DNA from: Tannerella serpentiformis
GTDB taxonomy: Bacteria > Bacteroidota > Bacteroidia > Bacteroidales > Tannerellaceae
Direction: 5' to 3'
NCBI RefSeq assembly: GCF_003033925.1
Contig: NZ_CP028365.1
Coordinates: 1,240,001 to 1,304,000 of the forward strand
Length of the DNA stretch: 64,000 nt
Part shown: in pieces, positions 1-10,200 of the stretch
Layout: each line of letters starts with the position of its first letter
Position numbering within the stretch: the first letter of the stretch is position 1
Notes under the pieces: model-generated
What the model was told of the DNA's origin: nothing
The model's input: only the letters and a program-made list of their open reading frames with translations
Database searches by the model: none
Translations under genes and position numbers: made by a program

Positions 1-1
1 T

Positions 2-310
2 TGGTCGAACGTCCGTATCCCGGGTAAGCCTTACGACCTGAACGTAGAGCTCGAGAAAGCTCTCCGTCTGGCCGACTTCATCGAGACGGGTGCCCTTATG
101 GCGCACGATGCGCTCGACCGCGAGGAGTCTTGCGGCGGACACTTCCGCAGCGAACACCAGACAGAGGAAGGTGAGGCTCTGCGTCACGACGACAAATTCA
201 TGTACGTCTCCTGCTGGGAATACCGCGGCGAGGACAAGGATCCCGTCATGCAGAAAGAGATGCTGAACTATCAGTTTGTGGTACCGCAGACACGTAACTA
301 CAAGAAGTAA
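2..310 (+). CDS. frdA: Fumarate reductase/succinate dehydrogenase flavoprotein subunit, C-terminal part
   Basis: The reading frame is open from the window edge and ends at TAA 308-310, giving 102 residues of the C-terminus. The segment with [12 protein letters not shown] and a final QTRNYKK is typical of the flavoprotein subunit of Bacteroidales fumarate reductase. This FAD subunit carries the fumarate/succinate site and works on the cytoplasmic face of the membrane as the terminal step of anaerobic fumarate respiration. The iron-sulfur subunit gene follows after 26 bp, which supports the call. The N-terminal FAD domain lies outside the window. Assignment to FrdA rather than SdhA is by lifestyle and is not decided by sequence. 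Confidence 0.93.
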   Translation, partial: WSNVRIPGKPYDLNVELEKALRLADFIETGALMAHDALDREESCGGHFRSEHQTEEGEALRHDDKFMYVSCWEYRGEDKDPVMQKEMLNYQFVVPQTRNYKK

Positions 311-336
311 CCCCCCTACTCAAATACGACCGAATC

Positions 337-1092
337 ATGGATAAGAATATCAATATAACATTGAAAGTCTGGCGCCAGAAAGGACCGAAAGAGAAGGGCG
401 CCTTTGAAACCTACCAACTGAAGGACATCTCGCAGGGCAGCTCGTTCCTCGAGATGCTCGACGTACTTAACGAGCAACTTGTCAACGAAGGCCGCGAGCC
501 TGTCTTCTTCGATCACGATTGCCGTGAGGGTATCTGCGGCATGTGCTCGCTCTACATCAACGGCCACCCGCACGGCCCCGACAGCGCCATCACCACCTGC
601 CAGCTCCACATGCGCAAATTCCACGACGGCGAAACGATCACCATCGAGCCATGGCGCTCGGCCGGCTTCCCCATCATTCGCGACCTCACGGTGGATCGTC
701 AAGCGTACGACAAGATTATGCAGGCTGGCGGTTTCGTATCAGTCAACACTGGCGGCGTCCCTGACGCCAACGCCATACCGATCCCGAAGAAGGATGCCGA
801 CCTCGCAATGGATGCCGCCGCTTGTATCGGCTGTGGCGCCTGCGCTGCCGCTTGTAAGAACGGCTCGGCGATGCTCTTCGTATCGGCCAAAGTCAGTCAG
901 TTGGCACTCCTCCCACAGGGAAGAGTTGAGGCTACACGCCGCGCTAAGGCGATGGTGGCCAAGATGGACGAGCTCGGCTTCGGTAACTGTACGAATACGC
1001 GTGCCTGTGAGGCCGAATGTCCGAAGAGTATCTCTGTCCTGAACATCGCACGCCTCAACCGCGAGTTCATCTCAGCAAAGCTCAAAGACTGA
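337..1092 (+). CDS. frdB: Fumarate reductase/succinate dehydrogenase iron-sulfur subunit
   Basis: A 251-residue protein with the three cysteine clusters expected of the B subunit. [10 protein letters not shown] near residues 55-65 is the 2Fe-2S ferredoxin motif. [11 protein letters not shown] near 163-173 and [14 protein letters not shown] near 217-230 bind the other two Fe-S centres. It relays electrons from the membrane quinol site to the flavin in the A subunit. It is the second gene of an operon with the flavoprotein gene upstream (26-bp gap); the membrane cytochrome b gene would lie outside the window. A hairpin terminator follows, so this is the operon end. The length is normal for the Bacteroidales type. 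Confidence 0.96.
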   Translation: MDKNINITLKVWRQKGPKEKGAFETYQLKDISQGSSFLEMLDVLNEQLVNEGREPVFFDHDCREGICGMCSLYINGHPHGPDSAITTCQLHMRKFHDGETITIEPWRSAGFPIIRDLTVDRQAYDKIMQAGGFVSVNTGGVPDANAIPIPKKDADLAMDAAACIGCGACAAACKNGSAMLFVSAKVSQLALLPQGRVEATRRAKAMVAKMDELGFGNCTNTRACEAECPKSISVLNIARLNREFISAKLKD

Positions 1093-1137
1093 TCCCTACG
1101 TTGCACTCGGATTCCGAGTCGCACGACTATACGCACT

Positions 1138-1172
1138 GAGGGCGTCGGAACTTGTTTTCGACGCCCTCTTCT
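1138..1172 (+). terminator. Rho-independent terminator after frdB
   Basis: Inverted repeat GAGGGCGTCG (1138-1147) and CGACGCCCTC (1159-1168), followed by TTCTC. It closes the fumarate reductase operon. Confidence 0.75.
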
Positions 1173-1201
1173 CATATCCATCTGGGATCAGACGTAATCT
1201 T

Positions 1202-1209
1202 TACCTTTG
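1202..1209 (+). promoter_or_regulatory. Bacteroidetes -7 box of dprA
   Basis: TACCTTTG matches TAnnTTTG. It lies 26 bp before the ATG at 1236. It argues against any upstream start for dprA, because the transcript would begin near 1215. No clear -33 TTTG is visible. Confidence 0.6.
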
Positions 1210-1235
1210 TCCACATCACACAAAAACCAAAAGAC

Positions 1236-2186
1236 ATGATTGACAATGAACGAATCTGCATGATGGCTCTGGCGATGACAGAAGGCATCAACAACGCCAA
1301 GGCGCACATACTATTAGATCATTTTGGAACGGCAACTGAAGTCTTTGCGGCCCGCAGTCATCCGTGGGAGATTGCGCGTGGATTGGGCAGCGGATATCCT
1401 GCATCGCGGATTGTTAGTCGGATGGAGGAAGCGCTGAGGCGTGCTGAGCAAGAAGCGCGGTTTATCGAGCAGCATCGCATACGTCTCTACACCATCACGG
1501 ATCCGGACTATCCGCGCCGTTTGGCTGAATATGACAATCCGCCCATCGTATGTTACTACCGAGGAACTGCCGATCTTAATGCGCCGAAGGTGATCGGCGT
1601 GGTGGGGACTCGGCGTGCTACCCCTTACGGACTACGGCTTGCAGAGAAATTACTTCGAGATGTGGCTAAAGTTTTTCCAGAGATGCTTGTGATCAGTGGG
1701 TTAGCGTATGGTATCGACGTATGTGCTCACCGCACAGCATTGCAACTCGGGCTTCCGACGGTCGGGGTATTTGCTCACGGACTCGACAATTGCTATCCGA
1801 AGAGCCACTGCGAGATCGCGCGGAGGATGATCGAGCGGGGCGGATTATTTACCGATTACCCGTCCGAGACACCCATCGCAGGTGAGAACTTCTTAAAGCG
1901 CAACCGTTTGATTGCCGGTCTCTCCGATGCAATCGTTGTCGTCGAATCGTTTGAGCGGGGTGGGGCACTCTCCACGGCCACCCACGCCTTCGCCAATAGC
2001 CGCGACGTCTTTGCCTTCCCGGGTAATGTGGGAGATGACCACTCTCTCGGATGCAATCAACTGATCCGGGACAATAAGGCGGGATTGATTTTGTCTGCGA
2101 ACGACCTATTCCGCAGTATGCTCTGGGACGTCTGTACCGCTGAATCACACCCCCACATACAGATGAGGATCCCTTTCGAAGCGTGA
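1236..2186 (+). CDS. dprA: DNA processing protein DprA
   Basis: A 316-residue DprA/Smf family protein. The extended Rossmann fold is visible as GVVGTRRATPYG (about residue 122), VISGLAYGIDVCAHRTA (about 152), VFAHGLDNCYP, and FLKRNRLIAGLSDAIVVVES near residue 220. DprA binds incoming single-stranded DNA and loads RecA during natural transformation. The start at 1236 was chosen because an in-frame ATG at 1152 lies upstream of the promoter box. The protein ends about 20 residues after the Rossmann domain, so the C-terminal winged-helix region of longer family members is missing. It is monocistronic, between two terminators. Confidence 0.93.
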   Translation: MIDNERICMMALAMTEGINNAKAHILLDHFGTATEVFAARSHPWEIARGLGSGYPASRIVSRMEEALRRAEQEARFIEQHRIRLYTITDPDYPRRLAEYDNPPIVCYYRGTADLNAPKVIGVVGTRRATPYGLRLAEKLLRDVAKVFPEMLVISGLAYGIDVCAHRTALQLGLPTVGVFAHGLDNCYPKSHCEIARRMIERGGLFTDYPSETPIAGENFLKRNRLIAGLSDAIVVVESFERGGALSTATHAFANSRDVFAFPGNVGDDHSLGCNQLIRDNKAGLILSANDLFRSMLWDVCTAESHPHIQMRIPFEA

Positions 2187-2207
2187 TCACTCATTCACCG
2201 CCATACG

Positions 2208-2252
2208 GACTGAGGGCATCGGATACGTTTTCCGGCGCCCTCAGTCTGTTTA
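2208..2252 (+). terminator. Terminator after dprA
   Basis: Stem GACTGAGGGC (2208-2217) pairs with GCCCTCAGTC (2237-2246), followed by TGTTTAT. It has a similar GAGGGC core to the frdB terminator. Confidence 0.7.
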
Positions 2253-2411
2253 TATGGGTCGCGGAAATCGCAAGCGCAAGTCTGCGCTCGGGACGGTACG
2301 TTTACCGTTTCACGCGATAGGAGTCTGCGCAAGGAATAACAGGTCAGACGACGCTGTCGGTAGGGGGCTGCGTGGTGCGGGATAGATGCTACGCAGACGG
2401 TCGATGGACCG

Positions 2412-2443
2412 TTTGCAGCATCGGGGAACCTTGCGGATCTTTG
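2412..2443 (+). promoter_or_regulatory. Promoter of the DUF4301 gene
   Basis: -33 TTTG at 2412-2415, a 20-bp spacer, then GATCTTTG at 2436-2443 (one mismatch to TAnnTTTG). Spacing and position before the start codon fit a Bacteroidetes promoter. Confidence 0.6.
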
Positions 2444-2473
2444 GGGCATCAACCAACATAAATGATACGCCTT

Positions 2474-3997
2474 ATGACACTTAGCTCAGACGACATTCGG
2501 CATCTGGCCGATAAGAAAATTACCGAAGCCCAACTGAATGAACAGCTGGCATGCTTCGCGAACGGCTTTCCATTTCTCTCCCTCGTGGCCTCCGCAACTG
2601 CTGGAAACGGTATCCGCGTAGTGTCCGACGAAGAGCTTGCCCAGTACATTGAACGTTGGAACACTTATCTGACGCGCGATGCCCACATTCTCAAATTCGT
2701 TCCGGCCTCTGGTGCAGCCAGCCGGATGTTCAAGAACCTCTTCGCATTCCTGTCCTCCTCGTCGGATAGTCCGTCGACGGACTTCGAACGCACCTTCTTC
2801 GACCAGATTGACTCGTTCGCCTTCTTCGGTACGCTTGACGCTGCATGCCGCACCAATGAGGGAATGGGCGTGCATGAGCTGATCGCCGCGGGGCGGTATA
2901 AGGCTGTCGTTGCTAACTTGCTCGAGGCGCGCGGGATGGACTATGGCGAACTGCCGAAGGGACTGCTCCTTTTTCACGGATCGGCTGATGGTCCGCGGAC
3001 GGCACTCGAGGAACATCTCGTGGAGGGTGCACTCTACGCTCGCAATCAAGCGGGGCGTGTGAACATCCACCTGACCGTTTCGCCTGAGCATCAGGCACTC
3101 TTCGAGCAGCTGGTGCGGCGTGTTGTACCTGCATACGAGAGTCGTTACGGTGTACGGTATGACATCTCGTTCAGTACGCAGCAGCCTTCTACCGACACGG
3201 TTGCCGTGGATTTGCAGAATCAGCCCTTCCGCGAGGCGGACGGTACGATCCTTTTCCGCCCCGGTGGACACGGCGCGCTGATTGGTAACCTCGACGCGAT
3301 GGACGCGGATGTTGTTTTCATTAAGAATATCGACAACGTAGTCCCCGACCGCATGAAACCCGTGACCGTAACCTACAAACAACTTCTGGCGGGTATACTG
3401 GTCGACCTGCACGATCGCATTTCTAACTACGTACGACTGATCGATAGCGGTGCATGCTCGCCCGAACAGGTGGACGAGATCGACCGTTTCGTCTGCGAGA
3501 CGCTCTGCGTGCGTAATCCGTCTATGCCCACCGAGCTGAAGGATCGCATCGCCTATTTGCGACGCAAGCTCATGCGGCCGCTCCGGGTGTGCGGCATGGT
3601 GAAGAATACGGGTGAACCGGGCGGCGGACCCTTCTTTGCGGTCGATCCGGATGGCACCATCTCGCTGCAGATCCTCGAAAGTTCGCAGATCAATATGAGC
3701 GATCCCCATGCGCGCCACCTATTCGAGCAAGGTACGCACTTCAATCCCTGCGACATAGTCTGTGCGCTGCGCGATCCGTACGGTCATAAGTACCACTTGC
3801 CTGATTTTGTTGATCGTAACACGGGATTCATCACGCAGAAGAGTAAGGATGGGCGTGAGCTCAAGGCACTTGAGCTGCCCGGACTGTGGAACGGCGCGAT
3901 GAGCGACTGGAATACGGTCTTCGTAGAGGTGCCGATCGAAACTTTCAACCCTGTCAAGACGGTCAACGACCTGCTTCGACCGGAACATAGGAACTAA
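2474..3997 (+). CDS. DUF4301 family protein
   Basis: A 507-residue protein recognised as DUF4301, a conserved Bacteroidetes family of unknown function. Family hallmarks are EAQLNEQLACFANGFPFL near the N-terminus, KFVPASGAASRMFKNLFAFL near residues 70-90, and VCGMVKNTGEPGGGPF in the C-terminal half. The nucleotide-sugar-like phrase RPGGHGALIGNLDAMDADVV (about 259) recalls UDP-sugar pyrophosphorylase folds, which is suggestive only. The start at ATG 2474 gives the usual family N-terminus; ATG 2462 is in frame and possible. It has its own promoter and terminator, so it is probably monocistronic. No signal peptide is seen, so it is likely cytoplasmic. Confidence 0.9.
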   Translation: MTLSSDDIRHLADKKITEAQLNEQLACFANGFPFLSLVASATAGNGIRVVSDEELAQYIERWNTYLTRDAHILKFVPASGAASRMFKNLFAFLSSSSDSPSTDFERTFFDQIDSFAFFGTLDAACRTNEGMGVHELIAAGRYKAVVANLLEARGMDYGELPKGLLLFHGSADGPRTALEEHLVEGALYARNQAGRVNIHLTVSPEHQALFEQLVRRVVPAYESRYGVRYDISFSTQQPSTDTVAVDLQNQPFREADGTILFRPGGHGALIGNLDAMDADVVFIKNIDNVVPDRMKPVTVTYKQLLAGILVDLHDRISNYVRLIDSGACSPEQVDEIDRFVCETLCVRNPSMPTELKDRIAYLRRKLMRPLRVCGMVKNTGEPGGGPFFAVDPDGTISLQILESSQINMSDPHARHLFEQGTHFNPCDIVCALRDPYGHKYHLPDFVDRNTGFITQKSKDGRELKALELPGLWNGAMSDWNTVFVEVPIETFNPVKTVNDLLRPEHRN

Positions 3998-4040
3998 TCG
4001 ACTGTTTTGGGAGTTTTCTCCCTTGTCATACATTGTGTCT

Positions 4041-4077
4041 TCCCGCCGACGCAGAGATGCATCGGCGGGATTTTTTT
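4041..4077 (+). terminator. Terminator after the DUF4301 gene
   Basis: TCCCGCCGA (4041-4049) pairs with TCGGCGGGA (4062-4070), followed by seven T. A strong intrinsic terminator. The 240 bp beyond it, up to the repeat array, shows nothing I can identify. Confidence 0.9.
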
Positions 4078-4318
4078 GTCACCTGTTCCGCCGCCGGATT
4101 ATCCTTTCTCGATCCTCTTTGCCTACCCTGCCGCAGGATGGGGTGGAAAGATGGATGCCACGATTCTACCCAACGATGAGATGGGTTGCCCTTTGTGGGA
4201 ACGTTTGAGAGGCATATGCGGTACACGCCTATCCTACCGAGTAGGAGGAGCAGGAGCTTTCAGCAGAATGATAACCCTCACTGAAAGAGAATGAAAGCCC
4301 TTCTGAGAGAACGACTGA

Positions 4319-5213
4319 ATACAAAAACGGGCACCCTGACTTTGCAGGATACCCGATTGCTATGCGACAAACGCATGACCTATACTGCGGTCGGAGGGGG
4401 CCTATACGCTGAACATGCGATTAGATTCCCCGATCGGAAGGGTAGCATACAAAAATGGGCACCCTAACCTTGCAGGGTGCCCGATTGCCTTGCGACGAGC
4501 GCATGACCTATACTGCGGTCAGAGGGGATCTGAAAGCTGAGTCTGCGATTAGATTCCCTGGCTGGAAGAATACCATATAAAAACGGGCACCCTGACTTTG
4601 CAGGATGCCCGATTGCCATACGATAAGCGTATGGCCTATGCTGTAGTCTGAGGGGGTCTGAACACTAAATCCATGACTAGATTCTCCGATCGGAAGGATA
4701 GCATACAAAAACGGGTATCCCGGCTTTGCAGGATGCCCGATTGCTATGCGACAAGCGCATGGCCTATGCTGCGGTCTGAGGAGGCTGAACGCTGAGCCTG
4801 CGATTAGATTCCTCGGTCAAAAGGATAGCATACAAAAACGGGCACCCGGACTTTGCAGGGTACCCGATTGTCATGCGGCAAGCGTATAGCCTATACTACG
4901 GTCGGAAGGGGAGTTGAACGCTGAGCCTGCGATTAGACTCCTCGGTCAAAAGGATCTGGATACAAAAACGGGCACCCTGACTTTGCAGGATACCCGATTG
5001 CCATGCGACAAGCGCATGGCCTATACTACGGTCTGAGAAGGTCTGAACACTAAATCTGTGATTGGACTCTCCGATCGAAAGTATCAGCATACAAAAACGG
5101 ACATCTCGACTTTGCAGGATGCCCGATTGCCATGCGGCAAGCGCATGGTCTATACTGCGGTCGGAGGGAGCCTATACACTGAACCTGCGATTAGACACCT
5201 CGGTTGGAAGGGT
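4319..5213. repeat. Seven tandem copies of a 127-130 bp unit with two hairpins
   Basis: Units begin with ACAAAAACGGGCACC-like sequence at about 4319, 4448, 4575, 4704, 4831, 4960 and 5090. Each holds a first hairpin, CGGGCACCCT and AGGGTGCCCG around an 8-nt loop, then a second of the form GCCATGCG/CGCATGGC. In the third copy the second stem is CATACG/CGTATG, a compensatory change relative to CATGCG/CGCATG elsewhere. The array lies between converging genes. The unit is about three times the 42-bp period of other arrays here. No plausible CDS is seen. Confidence 0.9.
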
Positions 5214-5275
5214 CGGAAGAGTCGAGCCCGCAGAGAGACTCTGCCGGGCGAACGGTTCAGAGATGCAGTGAGCGG

Positions 5276-6247
5276 TTACTCCTCTGGGAGATGGATCTCA
5301 GGGCCGCCGCCGCTCTCGGGCTTCTTCGGTGGCTCGGGGGTCTCACCGCCGCCTTCGGGTTTCTTGGGCGTGTCGCCTCCGGGGGTGTCGGGCGTCTTCG
5401 GTTTTTCATCTTCCGGGAGGCGAATGTCTGGCTCTTCCTTTCTTTTCTTAGGGTTCTTCGGCGACTCGGGCTGCTTCGGTTCCTTATCCTTACCACCCTT
5501 TTTCTTCTTCGAGGAGGCTTTCTTCTGCGCGATTCGCTGGCGATACGTCGTCTTGATCATGCCGAGCACGGCGTTGATGCGGTCTATCAGCTCGCCAATA
5601 GCTTTGCGGTCATCGTCGGTGGTAGTGGACAGATAGGCGGCTTCGATATGGCGAAAGATTTGGTCAGCCGTCGCATCGTTCTTCACGCGTAACGATGCGC
5701 CAGAGGGTAGGGTGTCGGATGCGAGGTCCTTCACGCGCGATCCTCGGAGCGTAAGATATTCGTTATGGACTGTGTGGAGCATTTGGACGACCTCAGTCAG
5801 CCCAAGGGTGGCTAGATCTGCGGTGGCCGTAGGCTTATCCAGATCGTTGAGCAATCCAGAAACGTGACCTGTTTCCTCAATCAAGTTCTCACGCTGAAGA
5901 CCTTTATAGGAATCGATGACGAGGCGGAGGCGGTGAGCAGCTTTCGCGCGGGTTTCGACAGGTGAAGTCGACGCAGCGCGGATCTCTAAAAAGAGGGATG
6001 AAACGATCTCCCGCCGCTTTTTCCCTTTGGCGGTTAAGAATGGAATGGACTCCGACGGCGGCGTGTCTCGCACCGCATCTTTCTCCTGATCAATGTCCTT
6101 CTTCCAAGAGGGAATATCCGTTGTGCCCAGCAGAATCTTTTCCGGTGCGAAGGGCTGAATCAATCCATAGATTTGTTCCTGCATATCGATATGCATAGCC
6201 ATAGGATAGCGCGTTGTATCGTTCGCGATCTTTTTTATCTCTCTCAT
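5276..6247 (-). CDS. DUF6261 family protein with Pro/Lys-rich tail (copy 1)
   Basis: A 323-residue protein similar to the one at 20970-21998. The N-terminal two thirds is a helical domain of the DUF6261 type found in Bacteroidales; its function is unknown. The last 90 or so residues are low complexity (K, P, G, E) and carry two related motifs, PDIRLPE and a terminal PEIHLPEE. No signal peptide is seen. The start at 6247 (MREIKKIAND) was chosen because it falls downstream of the TACATTTG box; an in-frame ATG at 6307 would begin upstream of that box. The Lys-rich stretch KKASSKKKKGGKDK precedes the tail. It converges with the DUF4301 gene across the 128-bp array. Confidence 0.85.
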   Translation of the reverse strand: MREIKKIANDTTRYPMAMHIDMQEQIYGLIQPFAPEKILLGTTDIPSWKKDIDQEKDAVRDTPPSESIPFLTAKGKKRREIVSSLFLEIRAASTSPVETRAKAAHRLRLVIDSYKGLQRENLIEETGHVSGLLNDLDKPTATADLATLGLTEVVQMLHTVHNEYLTLRGSRVKDLASDTLPSGASLRVKNDATADQIFRHIEAAYLSTTTDDDRKAIGELIDRINAVLGMIKTTYRQRIAQKKASSKKKKGGKDKEPKQPESPKNPKKRKEEPDIRLPEDEKPKTPDTPGGDTPKKPEGGGETPEPPKKPESGGGPEIHLPEE

Positions 6248-6293
6248 CGTATTATGTTTTTGATGTGTGAATGAATCATGATGATTATGGCCG

Positions 6294-6327
6294 CAAATGT
6301 AAGTCACTTATTCGTATCCATTGCAAA
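6294..6327 (-). promoter_or_regulatory. Promoter of DUF6261 copy 1
   Basis: On the minus strand TACATTTG (plus 6294-6301) matches TAnnTTTG, and TTTG (plus 6324-6327) is a possible -33 box with a 22-bp spacer. Confidence 0.55.
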
Positions 6328-6560
6328 ACCATCTGCATTATTTTTTTTAACCCCTCTTGTTGCGGGATTAGTCCACGTCAAGCGGCGATACAATCATGTA
6401 GATCATCCCACCGATATGCGGCGTAAAGATTACCTATTGTGCCGATCATTGAATGCCTAAGCCATCCTTACATTGACTCCTATTCTATATATTTGCATAC
6501 TATTCACGGAAAATACGGTCGATAGCTTTCATTATTTGACAGCCTTTCAAGCGTCGTTTT

Positions 6561-6866
6561 TTGTATTCTGCACGCTGCAGAGTGTAAAATCAAGACTTGT
6601 TTTCTGGATTCCGCAGTGTGCAGAGCTCAAAAACAAAACTTGTTTTCAGGACTTCACAGCGTGCAGAGTCCAAAATCGGAGTTTGTTTTCGGATTTCGCA
6701 CGCTGCGAAATGCAAAAACAGAACTTGTTTTCGGACTCTGCACACTGCAGAGCGCAAAAACAAAGTCTGTTTTTGGACTCTGCACGCTGCGGAGTGGTCA
6801 TTCAAAACTTGTTTTCTGTACTCTGCACACTGCGGAATGCAAAATCGGAGTTTGTTTTTGCATCCT
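6561..6866. repeat. Seven tandem 41-43 bp units built from two alternating palindromes
   Basis: The GTTTT-containing segment recurs at 6596, 6639, 6682, 6724, 6767, 6808 and 6851. Palindrome 1 is CTCTGCACACTGCAGAG (6736-6752). Palindrome 2 is AAAACAAAGTCTGTTTT (6757-6773). Both are 17 bp with 4-bp spacers, so centres are 21 bp apart (6744, 6765, 6786). Variants of palindrome 1 keep symmetry by paired changes: TTTCGCA/TGCGAAA replaces CTCTGCA/TGCAGAG in one copy. The period is not a multiple of three, so the short ORFs across it are spurious. Confidence 0.9.
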
Positions 6867-7199
6867 ACAGCGCAATGAATCATAGCTACTTAGACGATTT
6901 TACCATCCTGCTCAGCGTTAGATGGGTCAAACATCAGCCGTTTATCAGTCTCTCTTTATATAGGAAGCCATATACAGATCCTTTTTGTGAGTCATTGGAT
7001 GCGCGGAGCAGGTCTCACTATATTTGATTGACCACCATACAGCCTGCGAAATAAGCAAAAATTGCTCAATGCATAAATTACGTACAGCGCGCAATAGATT
7101 CTACCTTATCCTCTGATCCATCCTGCCAGGAAAAGATCTTGCAAAACAATGCCCTATACATGACCCAGCGCACAAAATGGGTAATAAACTTTGTTCGCA
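6867..7199. other. Intergenic stretch without identified features
   Basis: I see no ORF with coding character, no RNA gene and no clear repeat between the 43-bp array and the amidase promoter. The stretch is somewhat more AT-rich than its surroundings. Confidence 0.5.
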
Positions 7200-7231
7200 C
7201 TTGGTCATTGTCGAATGAATGGGTACTTTTG
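7200..7231 (+). promoter_or_regulatory. Promoter of the secreted amidase gene
   Basis: CTTG at 7200-7203, a 20-bp spacer, and TACTTTTG at 7224-7231 (full match to TAnnTTTG). Transcription would start near 7238. Confidence 0.65.
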
Positions 7232-7266
7232 TTTTACATTTTAAGATGAACAAAAGCATACACCAC

Positions 7267-10200
7267 ATGAATAATCACACGATCTACTGTCTCGCGCGCC
7301 ATGCGGGGCAGTATCTGCTGGGCTTGTTTATGCTCAGCGGCCTATCGACCGCCAACAGTGCGGCGCAAACACTTCCCAAGGATCTCTCGCAGAAGGCGGC
7401 AACGTATCTCTCTACATGGGCCAAACGGCGTGCCCATGTGGGCAACGTCACCGTGGACTCTATCCGGACGGCCGGGCGAAAAGTCATCTTTTATGCGGAC
7501 GTTACCCTTTCTTATATCCCGATGCGTGAACCGGATGTGAAAGATGCCCTCCTCAATCTGAGCGCCATGCTCCCGAAATCTTATCGAGACTACAGCGTAG
7601 AGATCAGGACAGACGGGCAATCCATTAGCGACCTTGTGCCGGCGGCATACCGCACCGGAGAAAGTAAAAAGATCGACCCTCCGCAGTCGGGATCTGATCA
7701 TCCGCTTATCACTCGGCTATCCTCCCCTGCGACGGCTAAGCACGGGCTGAACGGCCGGCATATCGCCCTTTGGCAGAGTCATGGACTCTATTACGAACGC
7801 AAACTTGGGCGCTGGGAATGGCAGCGCGCACGGACATTTGGCACCGTAGAAGATCTCTACACGCAGAGCTATGTGTTACCCTATCTTGTACCCATGCTTG
7901 AGCGGGCCGGTGCCAACGTGCTCCTACCGCGTGAGCGCGATACGCAAGGGGTGGAAATCATTATCGATAATGACGGGTGTCGCAACCGATCGACATACAC
8001 AGAGAAAAACGCGAAGATGGCCTGGCGCGCGGGGGAGGGTAAAGGCTTTGCCCACCTCAGAGATCGTTATACGGGACAGGAGAATCCGTTTCGTGAGGGC
8101 ACCTATCGCGCAGTGGAAAGCATTGCCAAGGGGAAAGAGAGCACGGCGGAGTGGACGCCGGACATCCCACACGCGGGACGCTATGCGGTATACGTTTCTT
8201 ATAAGACCCTGCCAAATAGCACCGAAGAGGCCCTCTATACGGTGCACCATAAGGGCGGCAGCACACGATTTGCCGTCAATCAGCGCATGGGGGGCGGCAC
8301 ATGGATTTATTTGGGGCACTTCGATTTCGACCGGGGTCGTAATCCTTTGGGGCGTGTGGTACTCAGCAACCTGACGGGTCGTGGCGGCGAGATCGTTACG
8401 GCAGATGGCGTGAAGATTGGTGGAGGAAAAGGAAACATTGCGCGTGGGGTAACGCTCGATAAGCGAGCCACGACAAATGTGCATAGTGCCTCGTCCACCG
8501 AGGAGGATGAGGCGCCAACAACGCCCTATCCCAGCGAGACGAGTGGATACCCCCGATTCACCGAAGCGGCACGCTACTGGATGCAGTGGGCGGGTGTGCC
8601 GGATTCGATCTATTCACCATCGGGCGGAAAGAATGACTATACGGACGATTATCGCGGACGAGGCAAATGGGTGAATTACTTAGCCGGTGGCACCTCGGCG
8701 ACCCCCCAAGAGCCGGGATTGGGTATCCCGATCGATCTCTCTTTTGCCTTCCACTCCGATGCGGGTACAACAACGAACGACTCGACCATGGTCGGCACCT
8801 TGGGCATCTTCTGTACGGATGTCTATGACGGGGTCTTTGCAGACGGCAGTACACGTTACGCCTCGCGAGACCTTACCGATATGGTGCAAAGCTCTATCGT
8901 ACATGATGTGCGCACCCTCTATGAGCCGCGCTGGAGGCGTCGGGCGATGTGGAATAGGCCTTATTCCGAGGCGCGGACACCTCGCGTGCCGGCAATGTTG
9001 CTGGAGCTCCTTTCGCACCAGAACTTTGCCGATATGCGATTGGGACTTGATCCGCGTTTCCGATTCACCGTCAGCCGAGCGATTTACAAGGGTATGCTGC
9101 GCTTCTTAGCCAATCGTTACGGGCGAAAGTATGCCGTGCAGCCATTGCCTGTCGATCATATGCAGTTGCGCTTCGTCCGCGAAGGAGAGGCCGAGCTTTC
9201 GTGGCGCGCTGTGCAAGACCCCTTGGAGCCGACTGCGGAAGCCAAACAATATATCGTGTACATCCGCGAGGGGGATGGTGCATTCGATAATGGTACCTTA
9301 GTCAGCAAGCCGACCTTCCACCATGCGCAACGGCCAGGCGTGGTCTACAGCTATCAGGTGACTGCGGTGAATGACGGCGGCGAGAGCTTCCCGTCGGAGA
9401 CCCTCTCCGCAGGACGCGCTAAGCAGGAGCGCGGCGTGGTCATGGTGATCAACGGTTTCGACAGGGTTAGCGCGCCGGATGATTTCTCCACAGACAGTTT
9501 AGCTGGGTTCACCGATTGGACAGATCATGGCGTACCCTACATTAATGATATCAGTTATATCGGCAGCATGAAGGAATTTCGGCGTTCGGCACAGTGGACG
9601 GACGATGACGCGGCTGGGTTCGGCGACAGTCGTTCGAACTATGATACCGTCGTCATAGCTGGTAATACGTTCGACTATCCCGCCCTGCACGGCCAGTCCA
9701 TCTTGCGTGCGGGTTATTCTTTCGTATCATGCAGCAATGAGGCTGTGGAAGATCAAATGGTAGACCTCAAGAATTACCGGATCATTGACTTGATCTTAGG
9801 CAAACAGCGACGCACGAAGATGGGACGGGGGGGCGTCACGCCTTTGCAATTCGAGGCATTTAGCCGCGGAATGCAGCGCGCGCTGACGGATCACTGCAAG
9901 CGCGGCGGGCGCATCTTCGTTTCTGGCGCCTACGTGGGATCGGACCTTTTCAACAGTCCTCAATCGACGCCCGCAGACCAGTTCTTCGCTACGAACACCC
10001 TACATTTCAAATGGCGCGTTGGGCAGGCGTCGTCCACGGGCCAGGTGCGCGGCATCGTATCGCCCTACCCCGCTTTCGACGGGACCTTCGAATATTATGC
10101 GGAACCCAACCCTGACAGCTACGTGGTTGAGTCGCCCGATGGCATCGAACCAGCCGATGAGTCGGGACATACGGTCATGCGTTATGCGGAGACACGGATC

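Noticed and set aside
2486-3718. 410-codon ORF antisense to the DUF4301 gene
   Set aside because: It is a shadow of a high-GC gene; the sense protein matches a known family.
4007-4294. 95-codon ORF over the DUF4301 terminator
   Set aside because: It starts inside a strong intrinsic terminator and has no recognisable features.
4319-5213. CRISPR array
   Set aside because: Units are contiguous and homologous throughout, with no unique spacers, and no cas gene is in the window. The same holds for the other tandem arrays.
6473-7027. 184-codon ORF across the 43-bp array
   Set aside because: Composition follows the palindromes and there is no conserved frame or start context.
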